NCBI GenBank assembly: GCA_964511185.1
Contig: CAZEDU010000047.1
Coordinates: 1-35,473 of the forward strand
Length of the DNA stretch: 35,473 nucleotides
Source of the DNA: CAZEDU01 sp964511185
GTDB taxonomy: Bacteria > Myxococcota > Myxococcia > Myxococcales > Myxococcaceae
Reading direction: 5' to 3'
The position numbers were made by a program, and so were the translations under genes. Under the pieces are notes generated by a model that was not told where the DNA came from, ran no database searches, and worked only from the letters and a program-made list of their open reading frames with translations. Shown piece by piece: positions 28,441 through 35,473 of the stretch. Within the stretch, counting starts at the first letter, position 1; each line of letters begins with the position of its first letter.

Positions 28441-28974
28441 TCAGCTCTCGCCGTCGCCGGCCAAGTAGCTCAAGATCACCTCGTCCAGGCTCTTCTCGGA
28501 GATCAGGTCTTCCCCGAAGAGCGTCTCGACGCCGACCTCGTTGATCTTGGGCGGGACCGCCATCGCGCGCGCCGCGAGCACCTCGGGCGGCAGCGGTTCA
28601 GGCCCGGACGCGACGCCCGGCTGAAGCTTGGTCTGCTTGGCCTCTTCCTCGGTGGCGAGCTGGCCGGGCTGGTACGCCTTCACCGTGCTCGCGGCGGCGT
28701 CGATGTTGTCGTAGACGCCGTTGATGAGGTTCCGCAGCATCTCTTTGTGCTGCTCCTCCATCAGCTCACGCACGACCTCGGCGAGGTTCTCGGCGTTGAG
28801 GATGTCGGCGTACGACGTCTTCTTCGACGCGAGGATGTTCCCGCCCACGAACAGGTGCGTGATGATGTGGGGGTTCTTCACGCCCGAGTCCTCGGTCTGG
28901 ACGTGGTAGACCTTCCCCTTGTGTTTGATGTTGTGGTTGAAGCCGGTGACGGCCTTCTCGAAGCTTTTCGCCAT
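28441..28974 (-). CDS. Conserved hypothetical protein (177 residues)
   Basis: I recognise the N-terminal block GFNHNIKHKGKVYHVQTEDSG followed by PHIITHLFVGGNILASKKTSY as a conserved module seen in deltaproteobacterial/myxobacterial proteins of unknown function. After a helical middle (EEQHKEMLRNLINGVYDN, then a Pro-rich linker around residues 100-140) the C-terminus KSLDEVILSYLAGDGES is acidic. No signal peptide, membrane segment or catalytic motif is visible. It starts at ATG 28974 and lies 88 nt upstream of transketolase on the same strand. Function is not assigned. Confidence 0.85.
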   Translation of the reverse strand: MAKSFEKAVTGFNHNIKHKGKVYHVQTEDSGVKNPHIITHLFVGGNILASKKTSYADILNAENLAEVVRELMEEQHKEMLRNLINGVYDNIDAAASTVKAYQPGQLATEEEAKQTKLQPGVASGPEPLPPEVLAARAMAVPPKINEVGVETLFGEDLISEKSLDEVILSYLAGDGES

Positions 28975-29021
28975 GTCGTGCGCCGCGGCAACCTCTAGGA
29001 AGCTAGCAGAAAGTCAGCAAA

Positions 29022-29633
29022 CTACCGCGAGTTTGGGGGCAGCTTCAGACCCCAGCGCCGCGCGTCCTCGAAAGTGTTGACGCTCACCACGCTGCGCGCC
29101 GCAGGGTCTACCGCGCGGAGGGCGGCTTCGGGAAGAGCGCAGATGGAGAACGAAGCGAACAAGCGCTCGAACGAGGGATTTCCCGAAAGCGCCTGACCCC
29201 AGCGTGGGGCGAGCGAGGCCCGGTACACCGCCAGCAAAGGCTCCGGGCGGCCCTGGACCTCGAAGAGCACTCCATCGACGCCTTCGCGGCGCGCCGCGAG
29301 GAGCACGTCGATGGCGGCGGGCGCGACGAAGGGCATGTCGGCGGCGACGACGAAGACCCAAGGCGTGGTCGCCGCGGTGAGCGCCGCGTGCACGCCGCCG
29401 GGCGCGCCCTTGTCCGCGACGACGGCGCCGACGGTGCGCACGCCCAGGAATGCGTAGGGCGCGGCATCGTCGCTCACCAACAGGGTGTCGGCGAACCGAG
29501 AGGGGGCCAGCTCGACCAGCCTCCGCGCGATGGGGCGGCCTTCGAGCTCCAACAAGCCCTTGGCCACTCCGCCCAGTCTTCGGGCCTTTCCGCCGGCGAT
29601 GAGCGCGAGGGTGGTTGGGGAGGCTTCCGTCAC
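29022..29633 (-). CDS. mobA: Molybdenum cofactor guanylyltransferase
   Basis: About 203 residues. It transfers GMP from GTP to molybdopterin to form the bis-MGD cofactor required by formate dehydrogenases. The nucleotidyltransferase signature LIAGGKARRLGGVAKGLL (residues about 11-28), then RPEPLLAVYR and VVAADMPFV (metal-binding Asp), match MobA. The start is uncertain: GTG 29633 places the motif near the N-terminus as in homologs; ATG 29663 (or TTG 29666) is also open. It is divergent from the small gene at 29670 and belongs to the molybdenum/formate dehydrogenase neighbourhood that follows. Confidence 0.9.
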   Translation of the reverse strand: MTEASPTTLALIAGGKARRLGGVAKGLLELEGRPIARRLVELAPSRFADTLLVSDDAAPYAFLGVRTVGAVVADKGAPGGVHAALTAATTPWVFVVAADMPFVAPAAIDVLLAARREGVDGVLFEVQGRPEPLLAVYRASLAPRWGQALSGNPSFERLFASFSICALPEAALRAVDPAARSVVSVNTFEDARRWGLKLPPNSR

Positions 29634-29669
29634 GTGGCGCGCACCGACCCGACCGCGTAGCATCAAGGG

Positions 29670-29918
29670 GTGGCGTCGTCACGCAAACCGCGACCTCCCG
29701 CTCCACCGCCGCGCCGCCCCCGTCGGCCCAAGCCGCGCGCGCAGGTCGCTTACGAAGGCGATGACGAGTTCAGCGTGATGTCGACCCACCCCGCGCGGAA
29801 GAAAGCGGCGCTCGAGCTGTCGCCCAAGGCCGCTCCTCCGAAGGTCGAGGACGAGCCGGAGGAGAAGCGGCCCGCGCTCAACAAGTGGCAGTTCATCAAG
29901 AAGATTCTCGACCGCTGA
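29670..29918 (+). CDS. Small protein with basic Pro/Arg N-terminus and acidic middle (82 residues)
   Basis: I do not recognise it. Residues 1-25 are a Pro/Arg-rich basic stretch (PRPPAPPPRRPRRPKPRAQ). The middle (YEGDDEFSV, EDEPEEKRP) is acidic and the end, LNKWQFIKKILDR, looks like an amphipathic helix. The GTG start at 29670 is very close to the divergent mobA start. It is convergent with the AYGQ-repeat gene, with 3 nt between stop codons. It may be a nucleic-acid-binding peptide, but this is not shown. Reality as a gene is moderately supported by position and frame. Confidence 0.55.
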   Translation: MASSRKPRPPAPPPRRPRRPKPRAQVAYEGDDEFSVMSTHPARKKAALELSPKAAPPKVEDEPEEKRPALNKWQFIKKILDR

Positions 29919-29921
29919 GCA

Positions 29922-30404
29922 TCAGCGCGACGCGTGGCCTGGGGGAGCGCCGCGGCGGAGCGGCCTTGCAGGCTTGGGATCCCAGCCGCGGTTCGCGCTG
30001 GCCCGGCCGGGTGGCGGACGGGGGTCGTGGCGATGCGCGTAGACTTCGGGGCGAGGCTCGAAGCACTGGATGTCGCCGTACTCGGCCCGGCAGAAGCCGC
30101 CGGGAGACTGGGCGCAGCGCGTCTGGCCGTACGCGGAGGTGCAGTGGTAGCCGCGGGTGATCTGCCCGTAAGCGGCGACGCACTGGGCCTTGGGCGCGGC
30201 GGTGTGGAAGGCCTGTGGCGGATCGAAGCAGACGACTTGCCCGTAGGCGGCGTGGCAGACGCCGGCCGGTGTTTGTGCGCAGCGCAGCTGGCCATACGCG
30301 GCCTTGCAGTCGTACCCGCAGGCGGTCTGGCCGTAGGCCGACTGGCAGGTGGCCCCGTGGGAGGCGGCGAGGGTCGACACGAGAACGGTGAGTGTTGGGA
30401 GCAT
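29922..30404 (-). CDS. Secreted AYGQ double-repeat protein
   Basis: A 160-residue protein. The signal peptide (residues 1-18) decides the start at 30404; the longer frame to 30506 overlaps fdhD. The mature part consists of two tandem repeats of 55 residues (Cys20 to about 74, and 75 to about 129). Each contains three boxes of the form C-x2-[AE]YG[QD]-x2-C: CQSAYGQTAC, CKAAYGQLRC, CHAAYGQVVC, then CVAAYGQITR, CTSAYGQTRC, CRAEYGDIQC. Eleven of the twelve expected Cys are present; in the fourth box the second Cys is Arg. The C-terminus is a basic Pro/Arg tail. It is likely periplasmic or secreted, with disulfides or a metal cluster. Its start is 61 nt from that of divergent fdhD. Function is unknown. 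Confidence 0.8.
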   Translation of the reverse strand: MLPTLTVLVSTLAASHGATCQSAYGQTACGYDCKAAYGQLRCAQTPAGVCHAAYGQVVCFDPPQAFHTAAPKAQCVAAYGQITRGYHCTSAYGQTRCAQSPGGFCRAEYGDIQCFEPRPEVYAHRHDPRPPPGRASANRGWDPKPARPLRRGAPPGHASR

Positions 30405-30465
30405 GTGGATTGGAACGGGGTGGCCGTTGGCCGATTCACGGTGCGCCCTGGTATGGAAAGCCGCC

Positions 30466-31320
30466 ATGTCGCAGGGTGTTTTCAAAGGGGTGACCCGCCG
30501 GTCCAAGCGCGTGTTCGGCCCAGAGGGCGCGGTTGGCCCGGGCGAAGACGAGCTCGCCCGCGAGGAGCCGCTCGAGATTCGGATTCAGGGCGAGACCATC
30601 TGCGTCACGATGCGGACGCCTGGGGACGACGCGCGCCTGGCGGTTGGGTTCCTGTATTCGGAGGGGATCGTCGCGTCGGCTTCGGACTTGGGGACGGTCG
30701 CGCACTGCGGGCGGCCCGACCAGGAAGGCTTCGGGAACACCATCGAGGTGACCCCGGCGTCGGGCGCTCAGCTCCAGTGGGAGAAGCTCGAGACGTCGCG
30801 GCGCGGGACGCTGACCACCTCGGCGTGCGGGGTGTGCGGGCGGCGCACGGTCGAGGATCTCTTCGAGCAAGTCGGCAGGCTGCCGCCCAGCGCTCCGGTG
30901 CCCAGGGCGCTCATCGCCCGCGCGCCGGAGATCCTCCGCCAGCACCAGCAGAACTTCGCGCGGACCGGTGGCGTGCATGCCGCCGCCGCGCTCGACGGCG
31001 CGGGCCAGATGCTCGCGTTCGCCGAGGACGTCGGCCGACACAACGCGGTCGACAAGGTCGTGGGGTCGCTGGTGCAACAGGGCCGCGTGTCTCGGCGCGA
31101 CCGCGCGTTCGGCGCGAGCGTGCTGGTGGTCAGCGGCCGCGCCAGCTTCGAGATCGTTCAGAAGGCCGCGATGGCGCGGATTCCGGTCGTCGCGTCGGTG
31201 TCGGCCGCGAGCGTCCTGGCGGTCGACTTGGCCGAGCGATGTGGGATGGCCTTGTGCACGTTCGTCCGCGGAGGCGGGTTCAATTTGTATGCAGGCGCGG
31301 AGAGGATTGAGGGCGGATAG
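30466..31320 (+). CDS. fdhD: Formate dehydrogenase accessory sulfurtransferase FdhD
   Basis: A 284-residue protein that carries sulfur from the cysteine desulfurase to the molybdenum cofactor of formate dehydrogenase, needed for activity. The catalytic CGVC motif is at Cys121/Cys124 (TTSACGVCGRRTVEDL). Other signatures are TPGDDARLAVGFLYSEGI, HAAAALD, FAEDVGRHNAVDKVVGSL, VVSGRASFEIVQKAAMARIP and the Gly-rich end RGGGFNLYAG. The start is ATG 30466, with GGAAAG six nt upstream. It lies 5' of the formate dehydrogenase genes, with the glycosidase-like gene in between. Confidence 0.96.
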   Translation: MSQGVFKGVTRRSKRVFGPEGAVGPGEDELAREEPLEIRIQGETICVTMRTPGDDARLAVGFLYSEGIVASASDLGTVAHCGRPDQEGFGNTIEVTPASGAQLQWEKLETSRRGTLTTSACGVCGRRTVEDLFEQVGRLPPSAPVPRALIARAPEILRQHQQNFARTGGVHAAAALDGAGQMLAFAEDVGRHNAVDKVVGSLVQQGRVSRRDRAFGASVLVVSGRASFEIVQKAAMARIPVVASVSAASVLAVDLAERCGMALCTFVRGGGFNLYAGAERIEGG

Positions 31321-31346
31321 GCGCGTGTGCTACCGACGGCCGCGTC

Positions 31347-32681
31347 ATGTCCTCCCTCCAGAAACGACTCGTCGCCGTACTCTTGGGCGCATGGGTGTTC
31401 GCCCCGCTCGCCTGCACGCGTTCGGCTGAGACCGAGCCAGAGCTCGAGCCCGAGTCAGAGCTGCACGATTCGGGCACGCTCAAGGTCGACACCGAAGATG
31501 CGGGCGTGGCCGACGGCGGTGAGCTCGATGGCGGCGCTCCCGATGCCGGCGGCCGCTTCCACGGCATGAACGAGCACCCGCAGTGGCTCGACTTCACCGC
31601 GCAGGATCAGCTGATCGGGTACTTGGTCGACGCCGGTGTGCAGTCGGTCCGCATCGACATGCAGTGGATGCTGATCGAGCCGACCATCAAAGGGCAATAC
31701 GACCCGATGCGCGTGGGCCGCTACGACCACTTCATCTCCCGCTGCCAGGAGCACAACATCGACGTGCTCGCGATTCTGCTCGACACGCCGCCGTGGGCGA
31801 ACGGCAACAAGAAGAGCCCGGCGACCAACAGCGGGCGCGTGGTGCCGCCCGATGATCTCTCGGCGACGGGCGCTCAAGGCGGGCCCGGCTCGCAGGACTA
31901 CAACGACTTCGTCACCTTCGCGCTCAACCGCTGGGGCGTGAACGGCAAGTCTCCCGACGGGCCGAAGTGGATCAAAGCCTGGGAGATCTGGAACGAGCCC
32001 GACGGCTACTGGGCTTGGTCGGAAGGGCCGGGCACCACGTCGCCGTACGGGGTCGGCAAATCTGATCCGATCAAGTACGCGCAGCTGCTCAAAGGCGCCT
32101 ACAAAACCATCCAGCAAATCGACCCGACCGCGATCGTCTTGGGCGTGTCGACGTCAGGCACGCAGCTGCCGACGTCGCTCAATGCACCGCACCAGCCGCC
32201 CGACAACCGCGAGTGGCTGCGCGTGCTCTACGACGAAGGCATCAAAGACCACTTCGACGTCTTCTCAGCGCACGTCTACAGCAGCGTGTGGAACCGCAGC
32301 CCCGAGCCGGTGCCGGCGCCGCCGGAGATCGTGCTGGGCCGCCTCACCCAACATCTGATTCCGGTGATGAAGGCGTACGGCGATGAAGCCAAGCCGATCT
32401 GGATCACCGAGACCGGCTACTACACCGGCGGCCCGAACGACGCGGCGCAGGTGACCGAAGCGCAGCAGGGCGACTTTCTCACCCGCGCTTACGAGTACGC
32501 GCGGAGCATGCCGACCGTCGAGCGGCTCTATTGGTACACCTTCACCGGCTCGAACACGGGCACCAGCGCGCAGAATTACTTCGGCGTGGTGGCCGGCACG
32601 CCGTACCCGAACGGCCTGGCAGGTCAGTGGCCGCTCAAGCCAGCCTTCCGCGCGTTTCGCGCGCTGCCCAAGTCACCTTGA
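31347..32681 (+). CDS. Glycoside hydrolase-like lipoprotein (clan GH-A type)
   Basis: A 444-residue lipoprotein. The signal and lipobox PLAC (Cys near residue 23) are followed by an acidic Glu/Asp-rich linker (about 28-68) and a TIM-barrel domain. The acid/base Glu sits in KAWEIWNEPDGYW and the nucleophile Glu in PIWITETGYYTGG, spaced as in clan GH-A enzymes (GH5/GH39-like). Trp-rich and Asn/Asp-rich loops suggest a polysaccharide substrate. The family number is not fixed by eye. It is unrelated to formate metabolism yet sits between fdhD and fdhF, 26 nt from the former. Its stop lies 31 nt before the fdhF start. Confidence 0.85.
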   Translation: MSSLQKRLVAVLLGAWVFAPLACTRSAETEPELEPESELHDSGTLKVDTEDAGVADGGELDGGAPDAGGRFHGMNEHPQWLDFTAQDQLIGYLVDAGVQSVRIDMQWMLIEPTIKGQYDPMRVGRYDHFISRCQEHNIDVLAILLDTPPWANGNKKSPATNSGRVVPPDDLSATGAQGGPGSQDYNDFVTFALNRWGVNGKSPDGPKWIKAWEIWNEPDGYWAWSEGPGTTSPYGVGKSDPIKYAQLLKGAYKTIQQIDPTAIVLGVSTSGTQLPTSLNAPHQPPDNREWLRVLYDEGIKDHFDVFSAHVYSSVWNRSPEPVPAPPEIVLGRLTQHLIPVMKAYGDEAKPIWITETGYYTGGPNDAAQVTEAQQGDFLTRAYEYARSMPTVERLYWYTFTGSNTGTSAQNYFGVVAGTPYPNGLAGQWPLKPAFRAFRALPKSP

Positions 32682-32688
32682 ACCCCGC

Positions 32689-32713
32689 TCCGACTTTCAC
32701 TACGAAAGTCGGA
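32689..32713. repeat. Perfect inverted repeat at the start of fdhF
   Basis: TCCGACTTTC (32689-32698), loop ACTAC, then GAAAGTCGGA (32704-32713) form a ten-base-pair perfect stem that ends on the A of the fdhF ATG. It lies exactly between the glycosidase stop and fdhF. It could be a terminator-like hairpin, a translational control element or a scar of a rearrangement. Confidence 0.75.
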
Positions 32714-34620
32714 TGCTCCGAACCAACTCCCACGAGCGCCTCACCGACCCGCTGATTCGCGACCACGGCCGCCTTCGGGTCGCCACTTGGGAAGAAGCGC
32801 TCGACCTCACCGCGCGCGGCATTCAAGACAGCGTCGGCCGGCACGGCCCGAACACCTTCGGCATCTTCAGCTGCTCGAAGGCGACCAACGAGGTGAACTA
32901 CCTCGCGCAGAAGCTCATTCGCACGGCCGTCGGCTCCAACAACATCGACAGCTGCAACAGAACCTGACACGCCCCCAGCGTCGTCGGTCTGGCGACGGTC
33001 TTCGGTGCAGGCGGTGGAACTTCCTCCTACCAAGAGGTGGAGGAGACGGACGTCATTTTGCTTTGGGGCAGCAACGCGCGTGAGACCCACCCGATTTTCT
33101 TTCACCACGTGCTCAAGGCGGTGAACCGCGGCGCGAAACTGTACGTCATCGACCCGCGGCGCACGCCCTCCGCCGACTGGGCGGAAGGGTGGCTGCCGCT
33201 CCAGGTCGGCAGTGACATCTCCCTCGCGAACGCGATGGGGCGGGAGATCATCGCGCACGGGCTCGCGAACCAGACGTTCATCTCGCGCGCGACGAGGGAC
33301 TTCGAGGCCTACCGGGCCTGCGTCGACCGCTACACACCCGAGCGCGTGACCCGGGACACCGGCGTCGACCCGGCGTTGATTCGACAGGCGGCGCTCGACT
33401 ACGCGCGCGCCGACCGCGCGATGATCTGCTGGACGCTCGGCATCACCGAGCACCACAACGCCGTCGACAACGTCCTGTCGCTGATCAACCTCGCGCTGCT
33501 CACCGGCCACGTCGGCCGCTACGGCTCGGGGTTGAACCCCTTGCGCGGTCAGAACAACGTGCAAGGCGGCGGCGACATGGGCGCGCTGCCGCACAAGCTC
33601 CCCGGCTTCCAAGACGTCGAAGACGACGCGATTCGCGCCCGCTTCGAGACGGTGTGGGGGCGGCCGGTTCCCCCGAAGAAGGGCTGGCACCTCACCGAGA
33701 TGTTCCACGCGATGGAGGAGAAGGAGCTCACCGCCGTCTACGCCATCGGCGAGAACCCCGCGCAGTCGGAGGCCGACACGCACAAGGCGGTGCGGCTGCT
33801 CCAGGGGCTCGAGTTCCTCGCCGTGCAGGACCTGTTCTTCACCAAGACCGCCGAGCTCGCCCACGTGGTGCTGCCCGCCTCGGCCTCCTGGTGCGAGAGC
33901 GAAGGCACGGTCACCAACAGCGAACGGCGCGTGCAGCGGGTGCGCCGCGCCTTGGCCCCTCCGGGGAACGCGCGCGACGACCGCTGGATTCTCACCGAGC
34001 TCGCGCGGCGGCTCGGCCAACCTTGGGAGCACCAGAGCGCCGAACAGACCTGGGACGAGCTGCGGACGCTGAGCCCGATGCACGGAGGCATGAGCTACGC
34101 GCGGCTCGCGTCGCTCGGCGGCATCCGGTGGCCGTGCCCCGACGAATCGCACCCTGGCGAGCTCTTCCTGCATGGACGGCTCTGGAAGGAGCCGCGCGAA
34201 GGGCCCGCCGCGCCGTTCCACGCCGTCGAGCACGCCCCGCCAGTCGAGCCGCTCAGCGACGCGTTTCCGCTGCGGCTCACCACCGGGCGCCGGCTCGACT
34301 CGTACAACACCGGCGTGCAGTCGCGCGCGCTCGCGTCACCGCTGCGGCGTCAAGAGACGCTCGACATTTCGCCCGACGACGCGCGAGCCTACGGCGTCGA
34401 AGAAGGAGAGCGGGTGCGGGTGGCCTCGGCGCGCGGCTCCGTCGAGGCGCCCATTCACATCGACCCCGGGCTGCCCAAGGGGCTCGTCTTCATGACCTTC
34501 CATTTCCCTGAACAGGCGGAGACGAACTTCCTCACCATCGACGCCACGGATCCGCGCTCCGGCACCGCCGAGTTCAAGGCCGCCGCGGTCCGGCTCGAGA
34601 AGCTCGCCTCCCCACCCTGA
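32713..34620 (+). CDS. fdhF: Selenocysteine-containing formate dehydrogenase catalytic subunit, N-terminally short
   Basis: One 635-residue selenoprotein. The frame has an in-frame TGA at codon 85 (32965-32967) and stays open in the same frame on both sides. The protein context NNIDSCNRT-U-HAPSVVGLA matches the NNVDCCARV-U-HGPSVAG of E. coli FdhF, where U140 binds molybdenum and the next His assists proton transfer. A SECIS-like hairpin follows. Downstream motifs are typical: VIDPRRTPSADWAEG, LTGHVGRYGSGLNPLRGQNNVQG, GENPAQSEAD, DLFFTKTAELAHVVLPA, and the C-terminal molybdopterin-binding barrel (RLTTGRRLDSYNTG). The expected N-terminal 4Fe-4S domain (about 55 residues) is absent; the protein begins at HERLTDPLIRD. 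FdhD, MobA and SelD are encoded nearby. Mature function needs that missing part or another subunit. Confidence 0.92.
32979..32997 (+). promoter_or_regulatory. Bacterial SECIS element of fdhF
   Basis: CGTCGTC (32979-32985) pairs with GGCGACG (32991-32997) across a GGTCT loop. The loop begins 18 nt after the TGA, the same distance and loop sequence as I recall for E. coli fdhF. It would bind SelB during Sec insertion. Confidence 0.85.
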
Positions 34621-34626
34621 CGACCC

Positions 34627-35473
<847 letters not shown>

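Noticed and set aside
32965..32967. In-frame TGA in fdhF as a nonsense mutation or pseudogene
   Set aside because: It sits exactly at the Sec site, the frame continues intact for 550 codons, and a SECIS-like hairpin follows.

Overview
The window is a GC-rich stretch, roughly two-thirds G+C by eye, from a draft assembly with two 10-N scaffold gaps. Its content points to a myxobacterium (Myxococcota). Signs are a twitching-motility PilT ATPase with a long Ala/Pro tail, an FHA plus DUF4388-type regulator, several lipobox proteins, a Cys-rich secreted lipoprotein, and many paralogous-looking TPR proteins. No phylogenetic marker was compared, so this is an inference.

Layout. 1-3568 holds a partial aspartokinase (minus), a LiaF-like membrane protein translationally coupled to an MlaF-like ABC ATPase, and an EEP-family lipoprotein. 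3573-5914 is a coupled pair: a DUF3943-like protein and a PAP2-like membrane phosphatase. 6045-7862 has a damaged AAA/P-loop gene and four tRNAs on the minus strand (Pro-TGG, Arg-TCT, His-GTG, Arg-TCG). The cluster is split in the middle by an oppositely oriented unknown gene with its own strong terminator. 7909-15972 is a long minus-strand housekeeping block: Cys-rich lipoprotein, rdgB, rph, amidase, selD, FHA/DUF4388 gene, TPR gene, membrane protein, BamD-like lipoprotein and recX. 16003-21271 carries an unknown helical gene (plus), then pilT, rpsI, rplM and a UvrD/PcrA helicase (minus). 21334-22561 is a two-gene plus-strand unit: a protein with 20 cysteines, all on a strict three-residue register, followed by a SUMF1-like protein. 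22558-28974 (minus) holds an RlmI-type methyltransferase, a TPR-metallopeptidase lipoprotein, an SPL-like radical SAM protein, transketolase and a conserved hypothetical protein.

29022-35473 is the molybdenum/selenium formate dehydrogenase neighbourhood: mobA, a small basic/acidic protein, an AYGQ-repeat secreted protein, fdhD, a glycoside-hydrolase-like lipoprotein, fdhF, and a NuoE-NuoF-type electron-transfer subunit that runs off the window. The fdhF frame contains an in-frame TGA at the selenocysteine position. A stem-loop with a GGTCT apical loop follows 18 nt downstream, so the two apparent ORFs are one selenoprotein gene. selD (11248-12300) would supply selenophosphate, MobA and FdhD would mature and sulfurate the bis-MGD cofactor, and the downstream subunit would pass electrons to NAD. 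The fdhF frame lacks the usual N-terminal 4Fe-4S domain and begins right after the glycosidase gene at a perfect inverted repeat. This is either a real truncation or an assembly junction.

The least explained items are the period-3 cysteine protein with its SUMF1-like partner, the AYGQ double repeat, the gene splitting the tRNA cluster, and four TGATCA palindromes upstream of the radical SAM gene. No CRISPR array, transposase, integrase, rRNA or phage gene was seen.
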